Assembly (NCBI RefSeq): GCF_000196735.1
Contig: NC_014551.1
Coordinates: 1,607,001-1,671,000 of the forward strand
From: Bacillus amyloliquefaciens DSM 7 = ATCC 23350
Lineage (GTDB): Bacteria > Bacillota > Bacilli > Bacillales > Bacillaceae
Direction: 5' to 3'
Length of the DNA stretch: 64,000 nucleotides
The position numbers were made by a program, and so were the translations under genes. Below, piece after piece: positions 53,930 to 61,555 of the stretch; position 1 is the stretch's first letter; every line of letters starts with the position of its first letter. The notes under the pieces were generated by a model, which searched no databases, was not told the DNA's origin, and saw only the letters and a program-made list of their open reading frames with translations.

Positions 53930-54832
53930 ATGTTTCGTAATGTAAAAGAATTAATAGAAATCACTCAAGAAAAACAGATTCCGATTTCAGAAGTAATGAT
54001 CACTCAAGAGATGGAAGTGACGCAAAAAACACGGGAAGAAATCTTTCAAGGAATGGAGCGTAATCTCTCCGTCATGGAAGCTGCGGTTGAAAAAGGGCTG
54101 AAGGGTGTCACGAGCCAGACCGGTTTAACAGGCGGAGACGCCGTGAAACTTCAGGCATACATCCAATCGGGTAAAAGCCTGTCAGGCAATCTGATTTTAG
54201 ACGCCGTTTCTAAAGCTGTGGCGACAAATGAAGTCAATGCGGCGATGGGAACGATCTGCGCCACGCCGACCGCCGGTTCTGCCGGGGTTGTGCCGGGAAC
54301 GTTATTCGCCGTAAAGCATAAGCTGAACCCCACGACGGAACAAATGATCCGATTTCTGTTTACGGCCGGAGCGTTCGGTTTTGTCGTAGCAAATAATGCG
54401 AGTATTTCAGGAGCTGCCGGAGGCTGTCAGGCGGAAGTCGGATCAGCATCAGGTATGGCGGCCGCTGCGATTGTGGAAATGGCGGGCGGAACGCCTCAGC
54501 AATCAGCAGAAGCAATGGCGATTACGCTTAAAAATATGCTCGGTCTCGTATGTGATCCGGTCGCCGGCTTGGTAGAAGTGCCGTGTGTCAAACGAAACGC
54601 AATGGGAGCATCCAACGCAATGATCGCGGCAGATATGGCGCTGGCCGGAATTACAAGCCGAATTCCTTGCGATGAAGTAATTGACGCGATGTACAAAATC
54701 GGCCAGACGATGCCGACAGCATTGCGTGAAACGGGACAAGGCGGTTTAGCCGCGACACCGACGGGAAGAGAATTAGAGAAGAAAATTTTCGGAGGAGCGC
54801 TGAAATCAAGTGAAACACCATCAGCAAACTAG
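53930..54832 (+). CDS. sdaAA: L-serine dehydratase alpha subunit SdaAA
   Basis: A 300-residue catalytic subunit carrying the [4Fe-4S] cluster that polarises serine. Cysteines are in GTICATPTAGSAG, GGCQAEVGSASG, GLVCDPVAG and EVPCVKRNAMG, and the SGAAGGC motif is typical of the family. AGGAGGAAAA precedes the ATG, twenty bases after sdaAB. Its last 23 bases overlap recG. Confidence 0.95.
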   Translation: MFRNVKELIEITQEKQIPISEVMITQEMEVTQKTREEIFQGMERNLSVMEAAVEKGLKGVTSQTGLTGGDAVKLQAYIQSGKSLSGNLILDAVSKAVATNEVNAAMGTICATPTAGSAGVVPGTLFAVKHKLNPTTEQMIRFLFTAGAFGFVVANNASISGAAGGCQAEVGSASGMAAAAIVEMAGGTPQQSAEAMAITLKNMLGLVCDPVAGLVEVPCVKRNAMGASNAMIAADMALAGITSRIPCDEVIDAMYKIGQTMPTALRETGQGGLAATPTGRELEKKIFGGALKSSETPSAN

Positions 54833-56858
54833 TATAGCGGAGATTAAGGGCATTGGGCCGGAAACAGAAAAAACATTGCAAGAATTGGGTATCTATGACA
54901 TTTCTGATCTTCTGAATTATTTCCCTTACCGTTATGATGACTATGAGCTGAGGGATTTGGAAGAAGTTAAACATGAAGAAAGAGTTACAGTAGAAGGGAA
55001 GGTTCATTCAGAACCTTCTCTTACCTATTACGGCAAAAAACGAAACAGGCTGACATTCAGGGTGCTTGTCGGCAATTATTTAATTACCGCGGTCTGCTTT
55101 AACCGTCCGTACTTAAAAAAGAAACTGACGCTCGGTTCTGTCGTCACGATATCCGGGAAATGGGATAAACACAGGCAGACCATTTCTGTGCAGGAATTAA
55201 AAAACGGGCCTCATCAAGAAGATAAAAGCATTGAGCCTGTTTATTCCGTTAAAGAAAACGTCACCGTTAAAATGATGAGGCGGTTTATTAAGGAAGCTTT
55301 GAAGCACCATTTGGACAATATTGCCGATCCGCTTCCTGAAAAATTGAGAATCAGTTACAAGCTGCCTGATTACAAACAAGCCCTGCAGACGATGCACCAG
55401 CCGGAAACGAGGGAATCGTTACAGCAGGCAAGACGCAGGTTTGTTTACGAAGAATTCTTATTATTTCAGCTGAAAATGCAGGCGTTCCGTAAAGCGGAAA
55501 GAGAACAGTCAAAAGGCATCAGCCATGTGTTTCCGGCTGAAAAGCTCGCCGCTTTTACAGCCAGCCTTCCGTTTTCGCTCACGAACGCACAGATGCGCGT
55601 GCTCCGTGAAATTACCGCTGATTTGACATCTCCTTACCGTATGAACCGTCTGCTGCAAGGCGATGTCGGGTCAGGGAAAACGGCCGTCGCCGCCATCGCT
55701 TTGTACGCTGCGATCCTGTCGGGGTATCAGGGGGCTTTAATGGTGCCGACTGAAATTCTGGCCGAACAGCATGCCGACTCTCTCGTATCGTTATTTGCAA
55801 ATGAAGATGTGAACATCGCGCTTTTGACGAGTTCTGTTAAAGGAAAGCGGCGCAGAGAGCTTTTGGAGCGGCTTGCTCTCGGAGAAATTGATATTTTAGT
55901 AGGGACCCATGCTTTAATCCAGGATGAAGTGGAATTTAAAGCGCTGAGCCTTGTCATTACGGACGAGCAGCATCGGTTCGGGGTCGACCAGCGCAAAAAA
56001 CTCAGGAATAAAGGCCAGGACCCGGATGTGCTGTTTATGACAGCCACCCCGATACCGAGAACATTAGCCATTACCGTCTTCGGAGAAATGGATGTTTCCG
56101 TTATAGATGAAATGCCCGCGGGACGAAAACAAATCGAAACGTATTGGGTGAAACACGACATGCTGGAGCGGATTTTGGCTTTTATTGAAAAAGAGCTGAA
56201 GCAGGGAAGGCAGGCCTATATTATCTGCCCGCTCATTGAAGAGTCGGATAAGCTGGATGTTCAGAATGCGATTGACGTATATAACATGCTGTCTGAGGTT
56301 TACCGCGGCAAATGGAATGTCGGTCTGATGCACGGGAAGCTCCATTCTGATGAAAAAGATCAGGTGATGAGAGAATTCAGCGCCAATCAATGTCAGGTTC
56401 TTGTGTCAACAACTGTCGTAGAAGTCGGGGTGAACGTGCCGAATGCGACGATTATGGTCATCTATGACGCCGACCGTTTCGGGCTGTCTCAGCTCCATCA
56501 GCTCCGCGGCCGGGTCGGACGGGGAGACCATCAGTCTTTCTGCATCTTGATGGCCGATCCGAAATCCGAAACCGGGAAAGAACGGATGAGAATCATGTCG
56601 GAGACAAACGACGGCTTTGAACTGTCTGAAAAGGACCTTGAGCTGCGCGGTCCCGGCGATTTCTTCGGGAAAAAACAGAGCGGTATGCCCGAGTTCAAGG
56701 TGGCGGATATGGTTCATGACTACAGAGCTTTGGAAACGGCCCGCCAGGATGCGGCCAATCTGGTGTCATCAGAGGCTTTTTGGAAAGATGACGAGTACCG
56801 CATGCTCCGCGCTCAACTGCTCTCAAGCGGTGTCTTAGAAGGGGAGAAATTAAGCTGA
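54810..56858 (+). CDS. recG: ATP-dependent DNA helicase RecG
   Basis: A 682-residue branch-migrating helicase that remodels stalled replication forks and Holliday junctions. An N-terminal wedge (OB-like) domain begins with IKGIGPETEKTLQELGI, followed by Walker A GDVGSGKTA (from residue 284), the DEQHRFG box, the MTATPIPRTL motif and GRVGRG. The C-terminal TRG motif region ends ELRGPGDFFGKKQSGMPEF. The start is GTG at 54810, inside sdaAA, with GGAGG at a long spacing. Confidence 0.97.
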   Translation: MKHHQQTSIAEIKGIGPETEKTLQELGIYDISDLLNYFPYRYDDYELRDLEEVKHEERVTVEGKVHSEPSLTYYGKKRNRLTFRVLVGNYLITAVCFNRPYLKKKLTLGSVVTISGKWDKHRQTISVQELKNGPHQEDKSIEPVYSVKENVTVKMMRRFIKEALKHHLDNIADPLPEKLRISYKLPDYKQALQTMHQPETRESLQQARRRFVYEEFLLFQLKMQAFRKAEREQSKGISHVFPAEKLAAFTASLPFSLTNAQMRVLREITADLTSPYRMNRLLQGDVGSGKTAVAAIALYAAILSGYQGALMVPTEILAEQHADSLVSLFANEDVNIALLTSSVKGKRRRELLERLALGEIDILVGTHALIQDEVEFKALSLVITDEQHRFGVDQRKKLRNKGQDPDVLFMTATPIPRTLAITVFGEMDVSVIDEMPAGRKQIETYWVKHDMLERILAFIEKELKQGRQAYIICPLIEESDKLDVQNAIDVYNMLSEVYRGKWNVGLMHGKLHSDEKDQVMREFSANQCQVLVSTTVVEVGVNVPNATIMVIYDADRFGLSQLHQLRGRVGRGDHQSFCILMADPKSETGKERMRIMSETNDGFELSEKDLELRGPGDFFGKKQSGMPEFKVADMVHDYRALETARQDAANLVSSEAFWKDDEYRMLRAQLLSSGVLEGEKLS

Positions 56859-56893
56859 TTCTGCAAAATTGGGCGGCTTTCAAAAAACAATCA

Positions 56894-56922
56894 TTGCATT
56901 CCAATCTATGAAATTATATACT
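56894..56922 (+). promoter_or_regulatory. Promoter of the fapR-plsX-fabD-fabG operon
   Basis: TTGCAT at 56894-56899 and TATACT at 56917-56922 are exactly 17 bases apart. The FapR operator follows directly. Confidence 0.85.
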
Positions 56923-56925
56923 ACT

Positions 56926-56944
56926 ATTAGTACCTAGTCTTAAT
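56926..56944 (+). promoter_or_regulatory. FapR operator
   Basis: ATTAGTACCTAGTCTTAAT is an imperfect palindrome close to the known FapR box (TTAGTACC followed by an inverted partner). It covers the predicted transcription start, so bound FapR should block its own operon. Malonyl-CoA or malonyl-ACP is the known inducer. Confidence 0.85.
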
Positions 56945-56964
56945 TGTCCGGATGGTGTTTACAG

Positions 56965-57531
56965 ATGAGAAGAAGCAAGAAAGAACGCCAAAAATTATTG
57001 CAGCAGACGATCAAATCGACACCCTTCATCACAGATGAAGAATTAGCGGGGAATTTCGGCGTCAGCATTCAGACGATCCGCTTAGACCGCTTGGAGCTCT
57101 CAATACCGGAGCTGAGAGAAAGAATTAAAAACGTGGCAGAACAAACGCTTGATGATGAAGTGAAATCACTGTCGTTAGATGAAGTGATCGGTGAAATCAT
57201 TGATCTGGAGCTTGACGGCCAGGCCATTTCTATATTAGAAGTAAGACGCGAACATGTTTTCAGCCGCAATCAAATTGCGCGGGGGCATCATTTGTTTGCG
57301 CAGGCGAACTCACTCGCCGTAGCCGTCATTGATGATGAGCTGGCGCTGACCGCAAGCGCAAATATCCGCTTTACAAGACAGGTGAAAGAAGGCGAGCGCG
57401 TCGTTGCGAAAGCCAAAGTGACGGCAGTCGAAAAAGAAAAAGGCAGAACGGTAGTTGAAGTCAACAGCTATGTGGGAGAAGAAGTCGTGTTCTCCGGCAT
57501 CTTTGACATGTACCGTTCAAAACAATCATAA
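56965..57531 (+). CDS. fapR: Fatty acid and phospholipid biosynthesis repressor FapR
   Basis: A 188-residue repressor. The N-terminal DeoR-like helix-turn-helix covers about residues 1-45 ([21 protein letters not shown]), linked by an amphipathic helix to a hot-dog thioesterase-like domain that binds malonyl-CoA, with [18 protein letters not shown]. It controls fab genes, plsX and plsC in response to malonyl-CoA. The ATG at 56965 gives the B. subtilis length; a start seven codons upstream overlaps the operator region and lacks a binding site. It is the first gene of its operon. Confidence 0.96.
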   Translation: MRRSKKERQKLLQQTIKSTPFITDEELAGNFGVSIQTIRLDRLELSIPELRERIKNVAEQTLDDEVKSLSLDEVIGEIIDLELDGQAISILEVRREHVFSRNQIARGHHLFAQANSLAVAVIDDELALTASANIRFTRQVKEGERVVAKAKVTAVEKEKGRTVVEVNSYVGEEVVFSGIFDMYRSKQS

Positions 57532-57544
57532 AGGTGGAGCATGC

Positions 57545-58543
57545 ATGAGAATAGCTGTAGATGCAATGGGAGGAGACAACGCACCCAAAGCTGTTATTGA
57601 CGGAGTAATGAAGAGTATTGAGGCTTTTGACGATATTCATATTACGCTGGTCGGTGACAAGACAACGATAGAATCACACTTGCCAACAACATCAGACCGC
57701 ATCACCGTATTGCACGCCGATGAAGTGATTGAACCGACGGATGAACCGGTCCGCGCCGTACGCAGAAAGAAAAACTCTTCTATGGTGCTGATGGCGCAGG
57801 AAGTGGCTGAAAACAGAGCGGACGCCTGCATCTCAGCGGGGAATACGGGCGCTCTCATGACAGCGGGACTGTTTATCGTCGGCAGAATTAAAGGAATCGA
57901 CCGGCCGGCTCTTGCGCCGACGCTTCCGACCGTATCAGGGGACGGTTTCCTTCTTTTGGACGTGGGAGCCAATGTCGATGCCAAACCGGAACACCTTGTC
58001 CAGTACGGAATTATGGGATCTGTATATGCACGGCAGGTTCTCGGAATCAGCTCGCCCCGCGTCGGCTTGTTAAATGTCGGCACAGAAGAAAAGAAAGGAA
58101 ACGACCTGACAAAAAAGACGTTTGAATTATTAAAAGAAACAAACGTGAATTTTGTCGGAAACGTTGAGGCGAGAGACTTGCTGGAAGGCGCTGCTGACGT
58201 CATAGTCACAGACGGCTTTACGGGCAACGTCACTCTGAAAACATTGGAAGGTTCAGCGTTATCGATTTTCAAAATGCTGAAAGATACACTGACGTCAAGC
58301 TTTGTTTCTAAGCTGGCAGCGGGAGTGCTAAAGCCGAAGCTGATGGAAATGAAACTGAAAATGGACTATTCTGAGTACGGCGGAGCGAGTCTTTTCGGAC
58401 TGAAAGCGCCTGTGATTAAAGCGCACGGCTCTTCTGACGCACGCGCTGTTTACCACGCGGTGCGCCAGGCGAGAGAAATGGTGAGCCAAAACGTGGCCGC
58501 ATTTATAGAAGAAGAAGTAAAAGAAGAAAAAACAGATGAGTAG
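57545..58543 (+). CDS. plsX: Phosphate acyltransferase PlsX
   Basis: A 332-residue soluble, membrane-associated enzyme that converts acyl-ACP and phosphate to acyl-phosphate, the donor for PlsY in phosphatidic acid synthesis. Family motifs [36 protein letters not shown] and VTDGFTGNV are visible. AAAGGTGGAG gives best spacing to the ATG at 57545; the ATG four bases upstream is out of frame. It lies between its regulator and the fab genes. Confidence 0.96.
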   Translation: MRIAVDAMGGDNAPKAVIDGVMKSIEAFDDIHITLVGDKTTIESHLPTTSDRITVLHADEVIEPTDEPVRAVRRKKNSSMVLMAQEVAENRADACISAGNTGALMTAGLFIVGRIKGIDRPALAPTLPTVSGDGFLLLDVGANVDAKPEHLVQYGIMGSVYARQVLGISSPRVGLLNVGTEEKKGNDLTKKTFELLKETNVNFVGNVEARDLLEGAADVIVTDGFTGNVTLKTLEGSALSIFKMLKDTLTSSFVSKLAAGVLKPKLMEMKLKMDYSEYGGASLFGLKAPVIKAHGSSDARAVYHAVRQAREMVSQNVAAFIEEEVKEEKTDE

Positions 58544-58561
58544 TCTGGAGGTTACCGCATC

Positions 58562-59515
58562 ATGAGTAAGATTGCATTTTTATTTCCCGGACAGGGATCA
58601 CAATATATCGGTATGGGAAAAGACCTGTACGAACGTGAAGAAGCGTCAAAACGTATTTTTGATGAAGCGGATGAAACGCTTGAAACAAAGCTGAGCTCGC
58701 TCATTTTTGAAGGTGACGCTGAGGAATTAACCCTTACATACAATGCGCAGCCTGCGCTGTTGACAACAAGCATTGCCGTATTGGAAAAGTTTAAAGAATC
58801 CGGCATCACACCGGATTTCACAGCCGGACACAGTCTCGGAGAATATTCGGCGCTTGTTGCGGCGGGAGCGATGACATTTAAAGATGCCGTTTACACGGTA
58901 AGAAAACGGGGAGAATTCATGAATGAAGCCGTGCCTGCGGGAGAAGGCGCAATGGCCGCTATTCTGGGGATGGATGCGGAGTCCTTGAAAAAGGTGACGG
59001 ATCAAGTGACAGAAAACGGCCATCTCGTACAGCTTGCAAACCTGAACTGTCCCGGCCAGATCGTGATTTCCGGAACGGCAAAAGGCGTGGAGCTGGCTTC
59101 AGAAGAAGCGAAGAACAACGGCGCAAAACGGGCGATCCCATTAGAAGTAAGCGGACCGTTCCATTCTGAATTAATGAAGCCCGCGGCGCAAAAACTTGAA
59201 GACGTGCTCAGTGCCTGTGATGTAAAGAATGCGGCTGTTCCCGTTATTTCAAACGTTTCGGCTGACGTCATGACAGACAAAGACGATATCAAAAAGAAAC
59301 TGATCGAACAGCTGTATTCACCTGTACGCTTTGAAGAAACGATTAACAAACTGATTGACGAAGGCGTCACGACGTTTGTTGAAATTGGGCCCGGCAAAGT
59401 GCTTTCAGGCCTTGTGAAAAAAGTGAACCGCCGCCTTAAAACAATCGCGGTTTCTGACCAAGAAACCATTGAACTGGCGATTCAAACGCTGAAGGAGGAG
59501 AATCAGGATGCTTAA
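58562..59515 (+). CDS. fabD: Malonyl-CoA-ACP transacylase
   Basis: A 317-residue enzyme loading malonyl groups onto acyl carrier protein. The nucleophile serine is at about residue 91 in GHSLGEY, the arginine in [11 protein letters not shown] binds the malonyl carboxylate, and the general-base His is in [10 protein letters not shown]-terminal [14 protein letters not shown] is typical. TCTGGAGG precedes the ATG. It overlaps fabG by eight bases. Confidence 0.97.
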   Translation: MSKIAFLFPGQGSQYIGMGKDLYEREEASKRIFDEADETLETKLSSLIFEGDAEELTLTYNAQPALLTTSIAVLEKFKESGITPDFTAGHSLGEYSALVAAGAMTFKDAVYTVRKRGEFMNEAVPAGEGAMAAILGMDAESLKKVTDQVTENGHLVQLANLNCPGQIVISGTAKGVELASEEAKNNGAKRAIPLEVSGPFHSELMKPAAQKLEDVLSACDVKNAAVPVISNVSADVMTDKDDIKKKLIEQLYSPVRFEETINKLIDEGVTTFVEIGPGKVLSGLVKKVNRRLKTIAVSDQETIELAIQTLKEENQDA

Positions 59516-60248
59516 TGAAAAAACAGCAGTGGTAACAGGAGCGTCCCGCGGAATCGGGCGGGCGATCGCGCTTGATCTTGCGAAAAACGGCTGCAACGTA
59601 GTAGTCAACTATTCCGGAAATGAAGCGAAAGCGAACGAAGTCGTAGATGAGATCAAATCTATGGGCCGAAACGCGATCGCGGTAAAAGCTGATGTATCAA
59701 ATTCCGAAGAAGTACAAAACATGATGAAAGAGGCTGTCGCTGAATTTTCTTCAATCGACATTCTCGTCAACAATGCGGGGATTACAAAAGACAATCTTCT
59801 CATGAGAATGAAAGAAAATGAATGGGATGACGTCATCAACATTAACCTGAAAGGTGTTTTCAACTGCACGAAAGCCGTGACAAGACAGATGATGAAACAG
59901 CGCTCCGGCCGGATTATCAACGTATCATCAATCGTCGGCGTCAGCGGAAACCCCGGTCAGGCGAACTATGTGGCGGCCAAAGCCGGTGTGATCGGCTTGA
60001 CAAAATCATCAGCCAAAGAGCTTGCAAGCCGCAATATTACGGTCAATGCGATTGCTCCGGGCTTTATTTCCACGGATATGACGGACAAGCTTTCTAAAGA
60101 AGTCCAAGATGAAATGCTGAAGCAGATTCCGCTCGCGCGTTTCGGGGAACCTTCCGATATCAGCAGCGTTGTCACGTTCCTTGCTTCTGAAGGATCGCGT
60201 TATATGACGGGCCAAACCCTTCATATTGACGGCGGAATGGTGATGTAA
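59508..60248 (+). CDS. fabG: 3-oxoacyl-[acyl-carrier-protein] reductase
   Basis: A 246-residue short-chain dehydrogenase/reductase using NADPH in fatty acid elongation. The cofactor motif [17 protein letters not shown] and the catalytic Ser-Tyr-Lys (VSSIVG then YVAAK) are present, and the C-terminal [22 protein letters not shown] is typical. GGAGGAG within fabD serves as ribosome binding site. It is the last gene before the separate acpA promoter. Confidence 0.97.
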   Translation: MLNEKTAVVTGASRGIGRAIALDLAKNGCNVVVNYSGNEAKANEVVDEIKSMGRNAIAVKADVSNSEEVQNMMKEAVAEFSSIDILVNNAGITKDNLLMRMKENEWDDVININLKGVFNCTKAVTRQMMKQRSGRIINVSSIVGVSGNPGQANYVAAKAGVIGLTKSSAKELASRNITVNAIAPGFISTDMTDKLSKEVQDEMLKQIPLARFGEPSDISSVVTFLASEGSRYMTGQTLHIDGGMVM

Positions 60249-60254
60249 AGATTT

Positions 60255-60310
60255 GTTTTTAAAATTTCATCCTAGTTTCTCTAGTTTTTTAAAAACGAAT
60301 CCACTATAAT
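60255..60310 (+). promoter_or_regulatory. acpA promoter region with A/T-rich dyad
   Basis: TATAAT at 60305-60310 is the likely -10 of acpA; the -35 region (TAGTTT) is weak. Immediately upstream lies a perfect 10-bp inverted repeat GTTTTTAAAA (60255-60264) / TTTTAAAAAC (60287-60296), with a nested CTAG / CTAG. It may be an operator, UP-like element or weak terminator of fabG. Confidence 0.55.
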
Positions 60311-60332
60311 ACTTGAGGGGAGGTGAATTGCT

Positions 60333-60566
60333 ATGGCAGATACATTAGAGCGTGTAACGAAAATCATCGTAGACCGCCTTGGCGTTGATGAAGCTGACGT
60401 CAAACTTGAAGCTTCTTTCAAGGAAGACTTAGGTGCTGATTCCCTAGATGTAGTTGAGCTTGTTATGGAACTTGAAGACGAGTTTGATATGGAGATTTCT
60501 GACGAAGATGCTGAAAAGATTGCAACAGTCGGCGACGCTGTGAACTACATACAAAACCAGCAATAA
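60333..60566 (+). CDS. acpA: Acyl carrier protein AcpA
   Basis: A 77-residue acidic four-helix carrier. The phosphopantetheine is attached to Ser37 in [10 protein letters not shown]. It holds growing acyl chains for the Fab enzymes and supplies PlsX. GGGGAGGTG precedes the ATG. It lies in its own unit between fabG and rncS, with a promoter in front and a hairpin behind, suiting the high amounts of ACP needed by the cell. Confidence 0.97.
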   Translation: MADTLERVTKIIVDRLGVDEADVKLEASFKEDLGADSLDVVELVMELEDEFDMEISDEDAEKIATVGDAVNYIQNQQ

Positions 60567-60576
60567 GCTGATGCTA

Positions 60577-60611
60577 AAAGTCCCGCCTGACAGCGGGGCT
60601 TTAGCCCTTTA
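60577..60611 (+). terminator. Hairpin after acpA
   Basis: AAAGTCCCGC (60577-60586) and GCGGGGCTTT (60593-60602) form a 10-bp stem with one T-G pair. The T tail is poor (AGCCCTTTA), so it may be only a partial terminator. Confidence 0.6.
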
Positions 60612-60618
60612 ATCGTGC

Positions 60619-60682
60619 GGTTACCGGCGTCTGACGCTGTACGCGCTGCCGATTCCGTTTACGGCGGGGAGCGCGGTGAACC
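60619..60682 (+). promoter_or_regulatory. GC-rich foldable leader before rncS
   Basis: GGTTACC (60619-60625) can pair with GGTGAACC (60675-60682) with one bulge. Inside, CGCGCT-GCCG (60642-60651) pairs with CGGC and AGCGCG (60662-60665, 60670-60675) around a GGGG bulge, and a small GCG/CGC hairpin sits at 60627-60637. No T run follows. It could be a target for RNase III in its own mRNA, but this is inference. Confidence 0.45.
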
Positions 60683-60704
60683 TGATGTGCCTATGGAGGT
60701 TACT

Positions 60705-61454
60705 ATGTCAAAACACTCACATTTTAAAGATAAAAAAAAGTTCTATAAAAAAATAGAGCAGTTTAAAGAGTTCCAAGAACGGATTTCGGTTCATTTTCAA
60801 AACGAGAAACTTTTGTATCAAGCATTTACACATTCATCTTATGTGAATGAGCATCGGAAAAAGCCGTATGAAGACAATGAAAGGCTTGAATTTTTAGGTG
60901 ACGCTGTTTTGGAACTGACGATCTCCCAATTCTTATTTGCCAAATATCCGGCCATGAGTGAAGGAGATTTGACGAAGCTGAGAGCCGCTATCGTATGCGA
61001 GCCGTCACTCGTCTCCCTTGCCCACGAATTGTCATTCGGCGATCTTGTTCTCTTGGGTAAAGGAGAAGAAATGACGGGCGGCAGAAAGCGTCCTGCGCTT
61101 TTAGCGGATGTGTTTGAAGCGTTTATCGGCGCACTGTATCTGGATCAGGGCCTTGAGCCGGTTCAGCAATTCCTGAAAGTGTACGTGTTCCCTAAAATAA
61201 ACGATGGTGCTTTTTCTCATGTGATGGATTTCAAAAGCCAGCTTCAAGAATTTGTACAGCGGGACGGGAAAGGATCGCTTGAGTACAAAATTCTCAATGA
61301 AAAAGGGCCCGCCCACAACCGGGAATTCGAGGCGCTTGTCTCTCTTAAAGGTGAGGCGCTCGGTATCGGGAACGGACGTTCCAAAAAAGAAGCCGAGCAG
61401 CATGCGGCACAGGAAGCTCTTGCAAAATTGCAAAAACACCATACGAAACAATAA
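60705..61454 (+). CDS. rncS: Ribonuclease III
   Basis: A 249-residue double-strand-specific endonuclease that processes rRNA and the SRP RNA and destroys toxin mRNAs in Bacillus. The nuclease signature [16 protein letters not shown] lies near residue 62, the second metal glutamate is in [17 protein letters not shown], and a dsRNA-binding domain (about 175-245, ending with the basic [14 protein letters not shown]) completes the protein. ATGGAGG precedes the ATG at 60705; a longer in-frame GTG start 30 codons upstream runs through the structured leader and is rejected. smc follows, as in B. subtilis. Confidence 0.97.
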   Translation: MSKHSHFKDKKKFYKKIEQFKEFQERISVHFQNEKLLYQAFTHSSYVNEHRKKPYEDNERLEFLGDAVLELTISQFLFAKYPAMSEGDLTKLRAAIVCEPSLVSLAHELSFGDLVLLGKGEEMTGGRKRPALLADVFEAFIGALYLDQGLEPVQQFLKVYVFPKINDGAFSHVMDFKSQLQEFVQRDGKGSLEYKILNEKGPAHNREFEALVSLKGEALGIGNGRSKKEAEQHAAQEALAKLQKHHTKQ

Positions 61455-61486
61455 AATCCCCCTGTACCCCTAGGGGGATTTCAATA
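61454..61486 (+). terminator. Hairpin after rncS
   Basis: AAATCCCCCT (61454-61463) and AGGGGGATTT (61472-61481) form a perfect 10-bp stem with an 8-base loop. Only a short T-rich tail follows, so read-through to smc is possible. Confidence 0.65.
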
Positions 61487-61555
61487 TGTATGCGCCTGAT
61501 ATAAGCGGTTGATTATGATAATATTGAGATACTTATACGATAAGGAGGATCTGGG

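Noticed and set aside
60615..60704. N-terminal extension of RNase III from a GTG at 60615
   Set aside because: It reads through the structured leader, lacks a good ribosome binding site and does not resemble the family N terminus.
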